Positions 52,538 to 62,867 are shown, counted from the stretch's first letter. The stretch is DNA of 64,000 bases from Pseudonocardia sp. T1-2H (GCF_038039215.1 NZ_JBBPCL010000001.1:6200001-6264000); one strand, 5' to 3'. Notes: generated by a model from the sequence alone, not told the origin. A program made the numbers and translations.

Positions 52538-55500
52538 CAGCTCTCCAGGCCGGCACGCCGGCGGTAGTCCGCGAGGTAGGGGACCAGGTCGGGCCCGTGC
52601 GGACGCCGGCCGGGGCGGATGTCGCAGGTGGCGGCCTTGGTCTCCATGATGTGGACGTTCGGGTCGAGCGCCACGCTCAGCAGCTCGTTGGCGGCGTCGC
52701 CGGTCGAGAGGCCGTTGGAGCCCCAGTGCCAGGGCACGCCGATCTGGTGGACCGTGGCGTCCCCCAGGCGGAGCGGCTTGGCCCGCTCGGTGACCAGGGC
52801 CCGGCCCTCGATCGCCGACCGGGCCGTGACGACGTGGCACCATTGCCCGTTCTCCAACCCGCGCAGGGTGGCCAGCTCGGGGGAGATCTCCAGGAACATC
52901 TCCGGCATCAGCTCGTTGAGGTGCGGCGTCCAGCGGCTCATGCCGCCCGCGGTGTGGTGTTCGGTGACGCGGAACGTCGTGAACACGAAGGGAAAGACGT
53001 GCGCGCCGGGCACCCCTGGTTCGGGGTGGTAGCGGTTCTCCGGCCGCTGGAACTCCTGCCGGGCGGGGTTGGCCCGCTGCCCCGGGTAGAGCGCGTTGGG
53101 CACCGGCGACTCCTGCGGCTCGTAGTGGGTCGGCATCGGCCCGTCGAGCAGCCCGGCCGGGGCGTGCAGCCACCCGCGCCCGTCGGCCTGCATGATGAAC
53201 GGCTCGCTTCCGCCGATGGCCTCCTCGGCGCGCGCCCCCTCCGGCGGGCGGTAGTCCGGGGCGGTGGTGGCCGGGAAGTCCGGGACATCCGGTCCGGTCC
53301 ACGAATCGCCGTCCCACCAGATCAGCTTCTTGCGCTCGCTCCACGGCCTGCCGTCGGGATCGGCGGAGGCGCGGTTGTAGAGCACGCGACGGTTCATCGG
53401 CCACGCCCAGCCCCACTCCGCCGCGATGATGTCCTGCTCGCCGCCGGGTTTGCGGCGCATCGTCCGGTTGACCTCGTCGGCGTACACGCCGGAGTAGATC
53501 CAGCAGCCGCAGGAGGTCGACCCGTCGTTCTTCAACGCGGTGTAGCCGCTCACCGCCTTGCCGTCGGCGTCGACGCCGTTGATCTCGCGGAGCACGTCGC
53601 CGGCGCTGGGCTCTCCGATGTCGTCGACCATGTAGTCCCAGGTCAGGTCCTGGATCGGCCGGTCGCGCGGATCCGCCGAGCCGGCCAGCCGGGCCTTCAT
53701 CCGCTTGCCGAGCTCGTAGTAGAACCACAGGTCGCTGCGGCAGTCGCCCGGCGGCTCGACCGCCTTGTGGTGCCACTGCAGCAGCCGCTGGGTGTTGGTG
53801 AAGGTGCCGTCCTTCTCACTGTGCGCGGCCGCGGGCAGGAAGAACACCTCGGTGCCGATGTCCTCGGTGCGCATCTCTCCCGTCGCGATCTCCGGGCCGT
53901 CCTTCCAGAACGTCGCCGTCTCGATCATGTTCAGGTCGCGGACCACCAGCCACTCCAGCTTCGCGAGCCCCCTGCGCTGCTGGCGCGAGTTGGCCGTGCC
54001 GACGGCCGGGTTCTCCCCGATCACGAAGTAGCCCGGCACCTCGCCGTCGGCCTGGGCCATGACGGTCTCGAAGCTGGAGTGGTCGCCGTCGAGGCGGGGC
54101 AGGTGGTCGAAGCAGTAGTCGTTCTCCGGCGTGGCCGCGTCGCCGAACCAGGCCTTGAGCAGGCTGATCACGTAGGCGTCCATGTTGCCCCAGTAGCCCT
54201 TGTCGCCGGTGTTGGCGGCGATGTAGGTCTCGAGGTCCTGCTCGCGGTGGGCGTGCGGCATCGGGATGTAGCCGGGCAGCATGTCGAACAGCGTGGGGAT
54301 GTCGGTGGAGCCCTGGATGCTGGCGTGCCCGCGCAGCGCGAGGATGCCGCCCCCGGGCCGTCCGATGTTGCCCAGAAGCATCTGCAGGATCGACGCCGCG
54401 CGGATGTACTGCACACCCACGGTGTGGTGGGTCCAGCCCACCGCGTAGGCGAACGCACTGGTGCGCTCGCGGCCCGAGTTGCGCGTCAGCGCCTCTGCGA
54501 CTCGGGTGAACGTCTCCGGGGAGATGCCGCAGACCTCGTGCACCATCTCCGGGGTGTAGCGGGAGAAATGGCGCTTGAGCACCTGGAACACGCACCGGGG
54601 GTCCTGCAGCGTGTCGTCCCGGCGGGGTTCCTGGCCCATCGGGGCACCGCCGGAGCCGGCGATCTGCCCGCGCTCGTGCTCGGGGACCTTCGAGCGGTCG
54701 TCGCGGGGGCCGACCGCGGCGCCGACCTCGGTGTCCTCGTACTCCCACGAGCGCACCTCGTAGGTGCCCTTCTCGGGGTCGAACCCGGAGAACAGGCCGT
54801 CGAGGTCCTCGGTGTCCCTGAAGTCCTCGCGCAGAATCATCGGGGCGTTCGTGTAGGCGCGGACGTAGTCCTCGAAGTACGCGCCGGTCTCCAGCACATG
54901 GTGGATGAGCCCGCCGAGGAACGCGATGTCGGTGCCGGCGCGGATCGGCACGTGCAGGTCGGCCACCGCGGACGTGCGCGTGAACCGCGGGTCGACGTGG
55001 ATCACCGTGGCGCCGCGCTTCTTGGCCTCCATCACCCACTGGAACCCGACCGGGTGCGCCTCGGCCATGTTCGAGCCCTGGATCACGATGCAGTCCGAGT
55101 TGACGAGGTCCTGCTGGTAGTTCGTCGCGCCGCCGCGACCGAAGCTGGTTCCCAGACCGGGAACGGTGGAGCTGTGTCAAATACGGGCCTGGTTCTCGAT
55201 CTGCACCGCGCCCATCGCCGTGTAGAGCTTCTTCATGAGGTAGTTCTCCTCGTTGTCGAGGGTCGCCCCTCCGAGGCTCGCTATCCCCATGGTCCGGTGC
55301 AGGTGCCGGCCCTGGTCGTCCACGTCCTGCCAGGTGTGCTCCCGGGTGGCCAGCACCCGGTCGACGATCATGTCGACTGCCGTGTCGAGGTCGAGGTCCT
55401 CCCACTCGGTGCCGTACGGCCTGCGGTACCGGACCTTTGTCTGCCGCGTGGGCGCGGTGAGCAGCGAGAGGGTCGAGGAGCCCTTGGGACACAGCTTCCC

Positions 55501-55749
55501 GCGGCTGATGGGGGAATCCGGGTCTCCTTCGACGTGGATGACCTTCCCGTCCTTCGCGAAGATCTGCTGCCCGCAGCCGACCGCGCAGAACGGGCAGATC
55601 GACTTCGTGACGCTGTCGGCGTCCTGCGTCCGGGCCCGCTTGTCGACCATCCCGCCGTGCGACCGCGACGCGGTGCCACGACCGAGCGGGTCGTCGCCCG
55701 ACACCTGACGGACCACCGGCCAGCTCTCGATCCAGGCGCGCACTCCCAC
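52537..55749 (-). CDS. Selenocysteine-containing formate dehydrogenase major (alpha) subunit
   Basis: A 1070-residue molybdopterin (bis-MGD) subunit that oxidises formate to CO2. Cys52, Cys55, Cys59 and Cys87 (CPFCAVGCG, KLCPKG) bind [4Fe-4S]. After ENQARI an in-frame TGA (55179-55177, codon 191) is followed by HSSTVPGLGTSFGRGGATN, IVIQGSNMAEAHPVGFQWVM, which matches the FdnG/FdoG segment around selenocysteine. No indel is needed to continue, so the TGA is read as Sec. Later blocks: HVDPRFTRTSAVADLHVPIR, YALGWT-like YAVGWTHHTVGVQYIRAASI, GNIGRPGGGILALRGHASIQ. GTG 55749 (VGVRAWIESWPVVRQ) follows GGGAAG. Standard annotation would split it into 55177-55749 and 52537-55086. Confidence 0.93.
55143..55179 (-). 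promoter_or_regulatory. Bacterial SECIS element following the Sec UGA codon
   Basis: Read on the minus strand from the UGA (55179-55177), the RNA folds with an outer AGCU/AGCU pair (55173-55170 and 55146-55143) and an inner 6-bp stem GUUCCC/GGGAAC around the loop GGUCU (55158-55154). The GGUCU apical loop and its distance from the UGA match E. coli fdhF, where SelB binds. Confidence 0.85.
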
Positions 55750-55938
55750 GCGATTTTCTTCCCCGCGCCCTGGCCCTGCTAAACGCGGACGGCCGAGATC
55801 GCTGATCACCCGGGCCCGCCGCCAAGCCCCCCGATTACCCGGACGGGCCCGGGAAACCGCGAAGCGCAATCTGCGCGATGACCTCACTCACGCACGGCAA
55901 CCAGCTGAAGCCCTCCGTATACAGCAGACGCAAGAGAT

Positions 55939-55978
55939 ATTCTGAAACGGACTCTGAACCGGAAATTGGTTTCAGAAT
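55939..55978. promoter_or_regulatory. Long inverted repeat upstream of formate dehydrogenase
   Basis: ATTCTGAAAC (55939-55948) and its exact complement GTTTCAGAAT (55969-55978) flank a 20-base loop that contains a further CTCTGAACC. The region is clearly AT-richer than its surroundings. It lies 190 bases upstream of fdhA and 22 bases after the LLM stop. It may be an operator, a terminator or both. Confidence 0.5.
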
Positions 55979-55999
55979 GAGCTCGGGGGCCTTGGCGTC

Positions 56000-56752
56000 T
56001 CATGGAAGGAGGGCTCTGACCTTTTCGGGATCCGGCCCCCCTGGTTCGATCAGCACGACGGCGTCGTCGAAGCCGGCCTCCGCGTAGCGCTGGAGCTGCT
56101 CGCCGGTGGGCCCGAGGTCGTCCGTTCCGGACAGCCGGACAGCGCACACGATGGCCCGTTGGCCACCGGCGGCCCGGTACCGCTCGTGGGCAGCGATGAT
56201 CTGGTCGGTCGTGCGGCGGTATCCGGAGGCCAGCCAGCCGTCGAACTCCCGGGCGGCCCGCTCGACGTTGGCACCCCACGAGCCGAGGAGGAGCGGCGGC
56301 CCGCCGGTGGCAGTGGCTGCGGGGGCGAGGTCGGCGCGCTCGTCCCGCCCGTGGGCGAGCAGGACCCGCAGCCGCGCCACGTTCTGGTCGAAGGTTCGGA
56401 AGCGCGCGAGGTAGTCCCGGTCGAGAGCGGCGTAGTCGGCCTCGGTCGATCCAGGGCTGATGCCGAGGGTCAGGCGGTCACCACACACGGACATCAGCGA
56501 CAGGATCCGGTGCGCGAGGTCGGCGGGATGATGGAGCGGCACCTGCACGGTGGCCGTTCCCACTTCCACCCCCTCGGTGGCCGTGGCCGCCACCGCAACC
56601 GTCACGAACGGGTCCGGGACCAGGGAGCCGCGTCCGATGATCTGGGGTGTCCACAGACTCTCGAAGCCGGCACCCACCAGCCGTCTCGCCCACTCGGCGA
56701 CCGCGAACGGCCGCGCGTCGGACAGGTGGGCGAGCGTCGCACCCAGGCGCAT
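56000..56752 (-). CDS. LLM-class flavin-dependent oxidoreductase (short form)
   Basis: A 250-residue luciferase-like TIM-barrel protein, shorter than usual (about 300-340). MRLGATLAHLSDARPFAVAE, WARRLVGAGFESLWTPQIIG, VEVGTATVQVPLHHPADLAH and RLTLGISPGSTEADYAALDR are typical F420-type blocks. It follows the acetoacetyl-CoA synthetase stop by three bases and is the last gene of the TetR-controlled operon. Cofactor (F420 or FMN) and substrate are not determined. Confidence 0.85.
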   Translation of the reverse strand: MRLGATLAHLSDARPFAVAEWARRLVGAGFESLWTPQIIGRGSLVPDPFVTVAVAATATEGVEVGTATVQVPLHHPADLAHRILSLMSVCGDRLTLGISPGSTEADYAALDRDYLARFRTFDQNVARLRVLLAHGRDERADLAPAATATGGPPLLLGSWGANVERAAREFDGWLASGYRRTTDQIIAAHERYRAAGGQRAIVCAVRLSGTDDLGPTGEQLQRYAEAGFDDAVVLIEPGGPDPEKVRALLP

Positions 56753-56755
56753 GGG

Positions 56756-58707
56756 CTACTCCAGCCGGTCGGCCGCGAACCGCGCGTACCAGCGCAGCGC
56801 GTCGGGGTCGTCGACGGAAGCGATGTTCGCAGCCTTCTCCAGCGGCCTGCCGGTCAGCAGCTTCTTGATCGGGACCTCGAGCCGCTTGCCGCTCAGGGTG
56901 TGTGGCACGGCGGGCGCCTCGACGATCTCGTCCGGGACATGACGGGGCGTCAGACGGGTCCGTAGCGTGGTGACGATCCGCTGCTTCAGGTCCTCGTCGA
57001 GCGCGTGCCCGGGGGCCGGGACGACGAACAGGCCCAGCCAGTACCCGTCGTCGGGCTGGTCGACCCCGACCACCAGGGTCTCGGTGATCTCCGGCATGGT
57101 CTCGAGTACGTCGTAGAAGTCGCTGCTGCCCAGCCGCACGCCCTGCCGGTTGAGCGTCGAGTCCGATCGGCCGTGGATGGCGAGGCTGCCGTCGGAGTAC
57201 AGCGTCACCCAGTCCCCGTGCCGCCAGACGCCGGGCCAGGTCTCGAAGTACGACTCCGTGTAGCGCGCCGCGTCCGGGTCGTTCCACAGGTGCACCGGCA
57301 TCGACGGCATCGGCTGGGTGACGACGAGGTCCCCCACCGAGTCGACGACCGGACGGCCGCCGGAGTCCCAGGCCGCGCAGTCGACGCCGGCGAGCCGGCC
57401 GCCGATGCGCCCCACCCGGACCGGGGCGTACTCGTTGGCGCCGACGAACGCGCCGGAGATGTCGGTGCCGCCGCTGGTCGAGTCGATCCGCACGTCTGGG
57501 CCGACGTGCTCCATCACCCAGTGGTAGCCGGCCGAGGGCAGCGCCGAGCCGCTGACCATCACGTGCCGCAGCCGGCTCAGGTCGTGCTCCTGCCGGGGCG
57601 ACACCCCGGTGTCCGCCGTCGCGGTGACCACGGCGGCGCCGAGCAGCATGACGTCCGCCCGGGTACGGGCCGCGACCTCGAAGACCGCGCCCGCCGGGTG
57701 GCCGGGGCTGCCCTCGTACAGCACGATGCTCGCGCCCCGGGTGAGCGCGCCCAGCTGCATGTTCCACAGCGCCCAGCCGGTCGAGGTGAAGGCGAACATC
57801 CGCTCGCCCTCGCGCAGCCCGCAGTACAACCCGGACCACATCAGACCCTGCAGCGTCATCCCGCCGTGGCCGTGGACCAGGCCCTTGGGCAGACCCGTGG
57901 TGCCCGAGGTGAACAGCACCCACAGCGGGTGGGAGAACTCGACCTGCTCAAACTCGAGCGGCTCCTCCTGCGACAGCAACTCGTCCCACGGGATCGAGCC
58001 CTCAGGGTGCGGCCGGTCGAACAGGTACGGCACGTGGACGAAGTGATGCACCGTCGGAAGCTGCTCGCGCAGCTTCGCGACGACGTCGCTGCGGTCGATC
58101 TCCTTGCCGTTCCAGTGGTAGCCGTCCGACGCGATGAGCACGCTGGGCTCGAGCTGCGCGAGGCGGCCGATGGTGCCCTCGGCGCCGAAGTCCGGGAGCA
58201 GCACGACCACACCGCGCCGACCGCGGCGGCGGCGAGGAGGCCGATCACCGCGTGCTCGGTGTTCGGCAGGTAGGCGCAGACCCGGTCGCCGGGGCGCACG
58301 CCCGCCCGACGCAGCCAACCGGCCGCCGCCGCCACCGAGCGGCGCAGGGCGCCCCAGGTGATCTCGCGCGCGGGCGCGCCACCCTCCTGGACGCACACCA
58401 GCGCGGTGGCGTCGTCGGCCCCGCGGCGCAACGCGTGCTGCGCCCAGTTCAGCCGCGCCCCGGTGAACCACCGGGTGTGCGGCATCGGGTCAGCCGTGCG
58501 CACCTGCGTCCACGGCGCGGAGAACTCGACCCCGAAGTAGTCGACAATGGACAGCCAGAATCGGTCGATGTCCTCCACCGACCACGCCCAGAAGGCATCG
58601 TGATCAGGGAACGGCCGCCCCTCGCGCTCTTCCGACCAGTTCAGATACTCGCGCAGGGCGGAGTTCTCGATACGGGCCGCCGTCGGGCTCCAGAGCGTGT
58701 CGGTCAT
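56756..58707 (-). CDS. Acetoacetyl-CoA synthetase (one indel)
   Basis: A 650-residue adenylate-forming ligase after correction, exactly the usual family length. N-terminus: LWSPTAARIENSALREYLNW and FWAWSVEDIDRFWLSIVDYF. Core: WVLFTSGTTGLPKGLVHGHG, GTDISGAFVGANEYAPVRVG, GDWVTLYSDGSLAIHGRSDS. C-terminus: VPHTLSGKRLEVPIKKLLTG with the catalytic Lys. A missing C in the run complementary to GGG at 58194-58196 breaks the frame at WSCCSPDFGAEGTIGR. ATG 58707 has GGGAGG upstream. It activates acetoacetate or a related 3-oxo acid to its CoA ester. Confidence 0.88.
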
Positions 58708-58758
58708 CGGCACCGCCTCCCTGTCGACGGGCCCGGCCGGGCGGGCCCGTCGACATCG

Positions 58759-59514
58759 TCACACGAGGGACGCGGTCAGCCCGCCGTCGAGGACATAGTG
58801 GCTGCCGGTGACCCACGACGCCCGGTCGGATGCGAGGAACGCGGCCACCTCGGCGATGTCCTCCGGCGTGCCGAGCCTGCCCTGCTTCATGGCGACGAGG
58901 TCGCCGAACGGGACCTGGGTCGCCGCCTCGAAGTCCGGGACGAGCCGTTCGACCATGGCGGTGTCGGCGAAGCCCGGGCAGACCGCGTTGACCCGCACGC
59001 CCGTCGGGCGCATCTCCACCGCGGCGACCCGGGTCATCTGGATCAGCGCCGCCTTGGTCGCGCAGTAGGAGCCGAGCAGCGGACTGCCACCGATACCCGC
59101 GATCGAGGAGATGTTGACGACGTTGCCCTTCGACTCGATCAAGTGCCCGATCGCCGCCTTCATCGCGACGAACGGACCTCGCACGTTGACCGCGTAGATC
59201 TTGTCGAAGCTCTCCGTGGACTGCTGCAGCAGCGGCGAGGAGACCTCGATCCCGGCGTTGTTCACCAGCACGTCGAGGCCGCCGAGGAGGTCGACCGCCT
59301 GCTGGATCGCGGCCTGCACCTGGCCCTCGTCCGTGACGTCGCAGTTGGCGACGCCCGCCGCACCGATCTCCTCGGCCGCCTTCTTGGCCGCGTCGGCGTC
59401 GATGTCGCTGATCACGACCCGGGCGCCGCGCTGCGTGAACAGCGTCGCGATCGCCTTGCCGATCCCGGCACCGGACCCGGTGACGAAGACCCGCTTACCC
59501 TCGAGCTCGGACAT
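58759..59514 (-). CDS. Short-chain dehydrogenase/reductase (classical SDR)
   Basis: A 251-residue NAD(P)-dependent oxidoreductase. TGSGAGIG (12-19) and Asp in VVISDIDADAA suggest NAD; NNAG is at 85-88; Ser137, Tyr150 and Lys154 form the catalytic set; VCPGFADTAMVERL follows. It sits between the LLM and acetoacetyl-CoA synthetase genes in one operon and may interconvert a hydroxyl and keto group, for example of a 3-hydroxyacyl intermediate. Confidence 0.92.
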   Translation of the reverse strand: MSELEGKRVFVTGSGAGIGKAIATLFTQRGARVVISDIDADAAKKAAEEIGAAGVANCDVTDEGQVQAAIQQAVDLLGGLDVLVNNAGIEVSSPLLQQSTESFDKIYAVNVRGPFVAMKAAIGHLIESKGNVVNISSIAGIGGSPLLGSYCATKAALIQMTRVAAVEMRPTGVRVNAVCPGFADTAMVERLVPDFEAATQVPFGDLVAMKQGRLGTPEDIAEVAAFLASDRASWVTGSHYVLDGGLTASLV

Positions 59515-59557
59515 CCTCTTCCTCTCACTTCGTTGTGGGACGGGCGGAACCGACTTC

Positions 59558-60550
59558 TCAGGAGGCCTCGACCTTCGGCATGATGTCGTTCTTGAGCCGC
59601 TTGAGGTCGTCGAGCGTCTTCGCCACCGGGACGTCCGCGAACGGCGGCCAGATGAGCGGCATCGTCATCCCGGCCTCCTTGTACGCCTTCAGGCGGTCGG
59701 TGATCTGCCGCTCGGAGCCCACCATCAGGTTCGTGGCCTTGCCTGCCGGGCTCTGGTCGACGTCCTCGTCCAGGATCACCGTCCAGAGCATGCTGCTGAT
59801 CTCGAGGTCGTCGACCTTGCGGGGGCTGTCGAGCTTCTCGAGCTCGCGCTCGATCCCGCCGCGCCACGTCGCGATGTCCTCCGGGGAGTCCTGGATCCCG
59901 ATCCAGCCCGCGAGGTCGTACTTGCTGACGCGCTTCGCCGCCCGCTCCGGGTCCTTCAGCCCGCTGAAGAAGATCGGCGGTCCCGGCTTCTGCAGCGGCT
60001 TCACCCCGAACCCGCACCGCTCGAAGTCCGCGAACTCGCCGTGGTACTCGAAGAGGTCGTTGCCCCAGATGCCCTGCATGATCTCGATCGTCTCGCGCAC
60101 GTGCTTGTGCCGCTTCGGGAAGATGTGCGAGGCGCTCGAGGCGGCGAACTCCTCGGGCATCCACCCGGACCCGACGCCGACGTTGAGCCGGCCGTTCGAG
60201 AGGTGGTCGATGGTGGCCATCTCGGCGGCCAGGACGCCGGGGGCGCGGTACGGCGTGTCGATGATGCTCATGCCGATCCGGACCTTCGACGTCTTCGCCG
60301 CGAGCCACGGGATCAGCGGCATCCCCTGGAGCCACTCGCCGCGCGAGGACACCGGCAGGGCCTTGGGCAGGCCCTCCATCATGCCGAACGAGTACTGCAG
60401 CTCCTGCCGGTCCGACGCCTCCGGGACGACGATCCGGTCGAGCGTCCACACCGAGTCGAAGTCGAGGTCCTCGGCGAGCGCGGTGAGGTCCTCCAGCTCC
60501 TTGACGGTCACCTTGTCGCGGAAGTTCGGCAGGTAGAGAGCGAGCTTCAT
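59558..60550 (-). CDS. LLM-class F420-dependent oxidoreductase
   Basis: A 330-residue luciferase-like protein: MKLALYLPNFRDKVTVKELE, DLDFDSVWTLDRIVVPE, VRIGMSIIDTPYRAPGVLAA, ATIDHLSNGRLNVGVGSGWM and MPLIWPPFADVPVAKTLDDL. The GVGSGW block is common in F420-dependent members. ATG 60550 has GGAGG seven bases upstream. It is second in the operon after the acyl-CoA ligase and may dehydrogenate or reduce a CoA thioester. Confidence 0.9.
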   Translation of the reverse strand: MKLALYLPNFRDKVTVKELEDLTALAEDLDFDSVWTLDRIVVPEASDRQELQYSFGMMEGLPKALPVSSRGEWLQGMPLIPWLAAKTSKVRIGMSIIDTPYRAPGVLAAEMATIDHLSNGRLNVGVGSGWMPEEFAASSASHIFPKRHKHVRETIEIMQGIWGNDLFEYHGEFADFERCGFGVKPLQKPGPPIFFSGLKDPERAAKRVSKYDLAGWIGIQDSPEDIATWRGGIERELEKLDSPRKVDDLEISSMLWTVILDEDVDQSPAGKATNLMVGSERQITDRLKAYKEAGMTMPLIWPPFADVPVAKTLDDLKRLKNDIMPKVEAS

Positions 60551-60594
60551 GATGCGGCCTCCTTGCGGCATGCATGTGGCGAGCGCTGATTCGG

Positions 60595-62125
60595 TCAGCG
60601 GCCCGAGAGTGTGACGCGGATCTCTGTCTTGAGGATCTTACCGATGGTGGAGCGGGGAAGATCAGCCCAGATCTCGATCTGCTTGGGCGCCTTGACGCTG
60701 CCGATGCGCTCCTTGACGAACGCGATGAGGTCGTCGACGTCGACCTCGGCGTGAGGTTGGAGTTGGATCACGGCGGTGACCCGTTCGCCCCACTTCTCGT
60801 CGGGCAGGCCGATCACCGCGCAGTCGCGGACGGCGTCGTGGGCCATCAGCGCCTGCTCGACCTCGGCGGAGTAGACGTTGAACCCGCCGGTGATCACCAT
60901 GTCCTTGGCACGGTCCACGATGTACAGGTAACCGTCCTCGTCGAGGTAGCCGATATCACCGGTGTGGTGCCAGCCGTGGGCGGACGTCTCGGCCGTGGCC
61001 TCCGGGTTGCGGTAGTAGCCGGCCATCACCAGGGAGCCCCGGACGCAGATCTCCCCGCTCCCCGCGCGGTACGGGCCGGCCCTGCTGGTCGAGGATCGCC
61101 ACCGTGACCAGCGGCGAGGGCCGGCCCGCGGAGGACAGCCGTGCGGTGTCGATCGTCCCGTCGGGCAGGCGGTGCTCGGCCGGTGACATCGTCGAGATCA
61201 TCATCGGGGCCTCGGACTGCCCGAAGAGCTGCGCCATCGGCCCGATGCGGTCGAGTGCCTCGGCCAGCCTGGCCGCCGACATCGGCGCCGCGCCGTACCA
61301 GAAGCACTGCAGCGACGACAGGTCCGTGCTGTCGAGTGCCGTGTGCCCGAGAACCATGTAGATCAGCGTCGGCGGCAGGAAGGTGTGAGTGACCCGGTGC
61401 CGCTCGATCAGCTCCAGGAACCGGCCGACATCGGGCTTGGCCATGATCACGACCTCCCCGCCGCGGGCGAGGATCGGGAAGCACAGCACGCCGGCCGCGT
61501 GGGTCAGCGGAGCCTGGGCCAGGTAGATCGGACGCCCTTCGAAGGGATAGCTCATCAGCGTGATCGCCGACATCGCCTCGATGTTGCGATCGGTGAGCAT
61601 GACCCCCTTGGGGCGCCCGGTGGTGCCACCGGTGCCGACCAGTGCCACCACGTCCTCGGGCTGCGCGGCCTCGGCGGAGGGATCGTCCCGGGCGGCGTCG
61701 AGCCAGGGGTGGAAGGCCTGCGCCAGGTCGTCGCCGTTGCCGAGCCGGACGAGCGTGGTCAGCTTCGGGAGCTTCGGGGCGATCGCGGCGACCAGCTCGT
61801 CGAAGGCCGGCTGGAAGATCAACGCGGAGCAGTCGAACAGGTCGAGCAGCTCCGCGTTCTCGCCTGCTGCGTTGCGCGGGTTGATCGGGCACCACACCGC
61901 GCCCGCCCGGGCGATCCCGAAGACGCACGAGAACGCGGTCGGGTCGTTGGCCGAGAGGATGCCGACCTTGTCCCCGGGCTCGACGCCCGAGCGTCGCAGC
62001 GCCCTGGCGATCGCGTGGGAGAGCTCGACGACCTCGCCGTACGACAGCGACGCCCCGTCCAGGGTCAGGCAGGACGCCTCGGGATCCAGGGAGGCACCCT
62101 TGTCCAAATAGGAGGTCAGCGACAT
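60595..62125 (-). CDS. AMP-dependent acyl-CoA synthetase (one indel)
   Basis: A 509-residue adenylate-forming ligase after correction. VALVGTGGTTGRPKGVMLTD is the phosphate loop, LFGQSEAPMMISTMSPAEHR follows. GWHHTGDIGYLDEDGYLYIV, DRAKDMVITGGFNVYSAEVE and RSTIGKILKTEIRVTL close the C-terminal domain. An extra G near 61045 disrupts GERGEICVRGSLVMAGYYRN; restoring it joins the two parts. ATG 62125 is preceded by a weak site. It is the first gene of the operon, divergent from the TetR regulator, and supplies the CoA ester used downstream. Confidence 0.87.
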
Positions 62126-62208
62126 CGTCGTCTCTCGATCTTCGTCAGCACCAGTGGTGGCAGGCACGACCGTGGCCTGATCTTGGACGGATGTCAAGAT
62201 TTTCTTGG

Positions 62209-62233
62209 ACGAGTGGTCAGGAAATCCACTCGT
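62209..62233. promoter_or_regulatory. Inverted repeat, probable TetR operator
   Basis: ACGAGTGG and CCACTCGT (62209-62216, 62226-62233) are perfect 8-bp arms around a 9-base spacer, 16 bases before the TetR start. A second imperfect dyad (CTTGGAC, GGAT, GTCAAG) lies just upstream at about 62182-62198. Confidence 0.55.
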
Positions 62234-62249
62234 TGGGTATCGTCGCCCC

Positions 62250-62867
62250 ATGCCCAGCTCAGCCGCCGTGCGGTTGCAGTCCCGTGTCGACAAGTTCGAG
62301 GACCGCCGCCGCGAACTCGCCGACGCGGCGTTGCTGACCCTGGCAGACCTCGGCTACGCGCGCACCAGCCTGCGCACGATCGCGGACAACACGTCGTTCT
62401 CCCACGGGCTCCTGCACTACTACTTCGCCGACAAGATCGATCTGATCACCTACTGCGTGCGGCGCTACAAGGCCGCCTGCGTGCAGCGCTACGAGGGCCT
62501 CGTCGCCGAGGCGTCCACACCCGACGAGCTCGCCGCAGCCTGCGGGAACGGGCTGGCCGCCACGCTCGCCGACGCCCCGCTCATGCACCGGCTCTGGTAC
62601 GACCTGCGCTCGCAGTCCCTGTTCGAGGAGGCCTTCCGCGACGACGTCGCCGAGATCGACGGCAGCCTGCAGGACATGATCTGGCGCCTCGTCCGCGCCT
62701 ACGCCGACCTCACCGGGACCCGGCCGACCTGCTCGCCCTCCGCGGCCTACGCGATGTTCGACGGGCTGTTCCAGCAGGCGCTGCAGCGCCACCTCGCCGG
62801 CTCGGCGGCAGCACTCGATGACCTCCGTGCCAGCAGCCGAGACCTGCTGCCCCGGCTCTTCGTCTGA
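62250..62867 (+). CDS. TetR family transcriptional regulator
   Basis: A 205-residue regulator. The N-terminal helix-turn-helix reads RRRELADAALLTLADLGYAR, TSLRTIADNTSFSHGLLHYY and FADKIDLITYCVR. The C-terminal ligand domain is variable. ATG 62250 gives the normal TetR start. It is divergent from the acyl-CoA ligase/LLM/SDR/acetoacetyl-CoA synthetase operon and has palindromes in the shared promoter, so it probably represses that operon until an acyl-CoA or similar effector binds. Confidence 0.9.
   Translation: MPSSAAVRLQSRVDKFEDRRRELADAALLTLADLGYARTSLRTIADNTSFSHGLLHYYFADKIDLITYCVRRYKAACVQRYEGLVAEASTPDELAAACGNGLAATLADAPLMHRLWYDLRSQSLFEEAFRDDVAEIDGSLQDMIWRLVRAYADLTGTRPTCSPSAAYAMFDGLFQQALQRHLAGSAAALDDLRASSRDLLPRLFV

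Noticed and set aside
55177..55179. fdhA as a pseudogene with a nonsense mutation
   Set aside because: The TGA sits exactly at the Sec position of FdnG/FdoG, is followed by His as in those enzymes, and has a SECIS-type hairpin.
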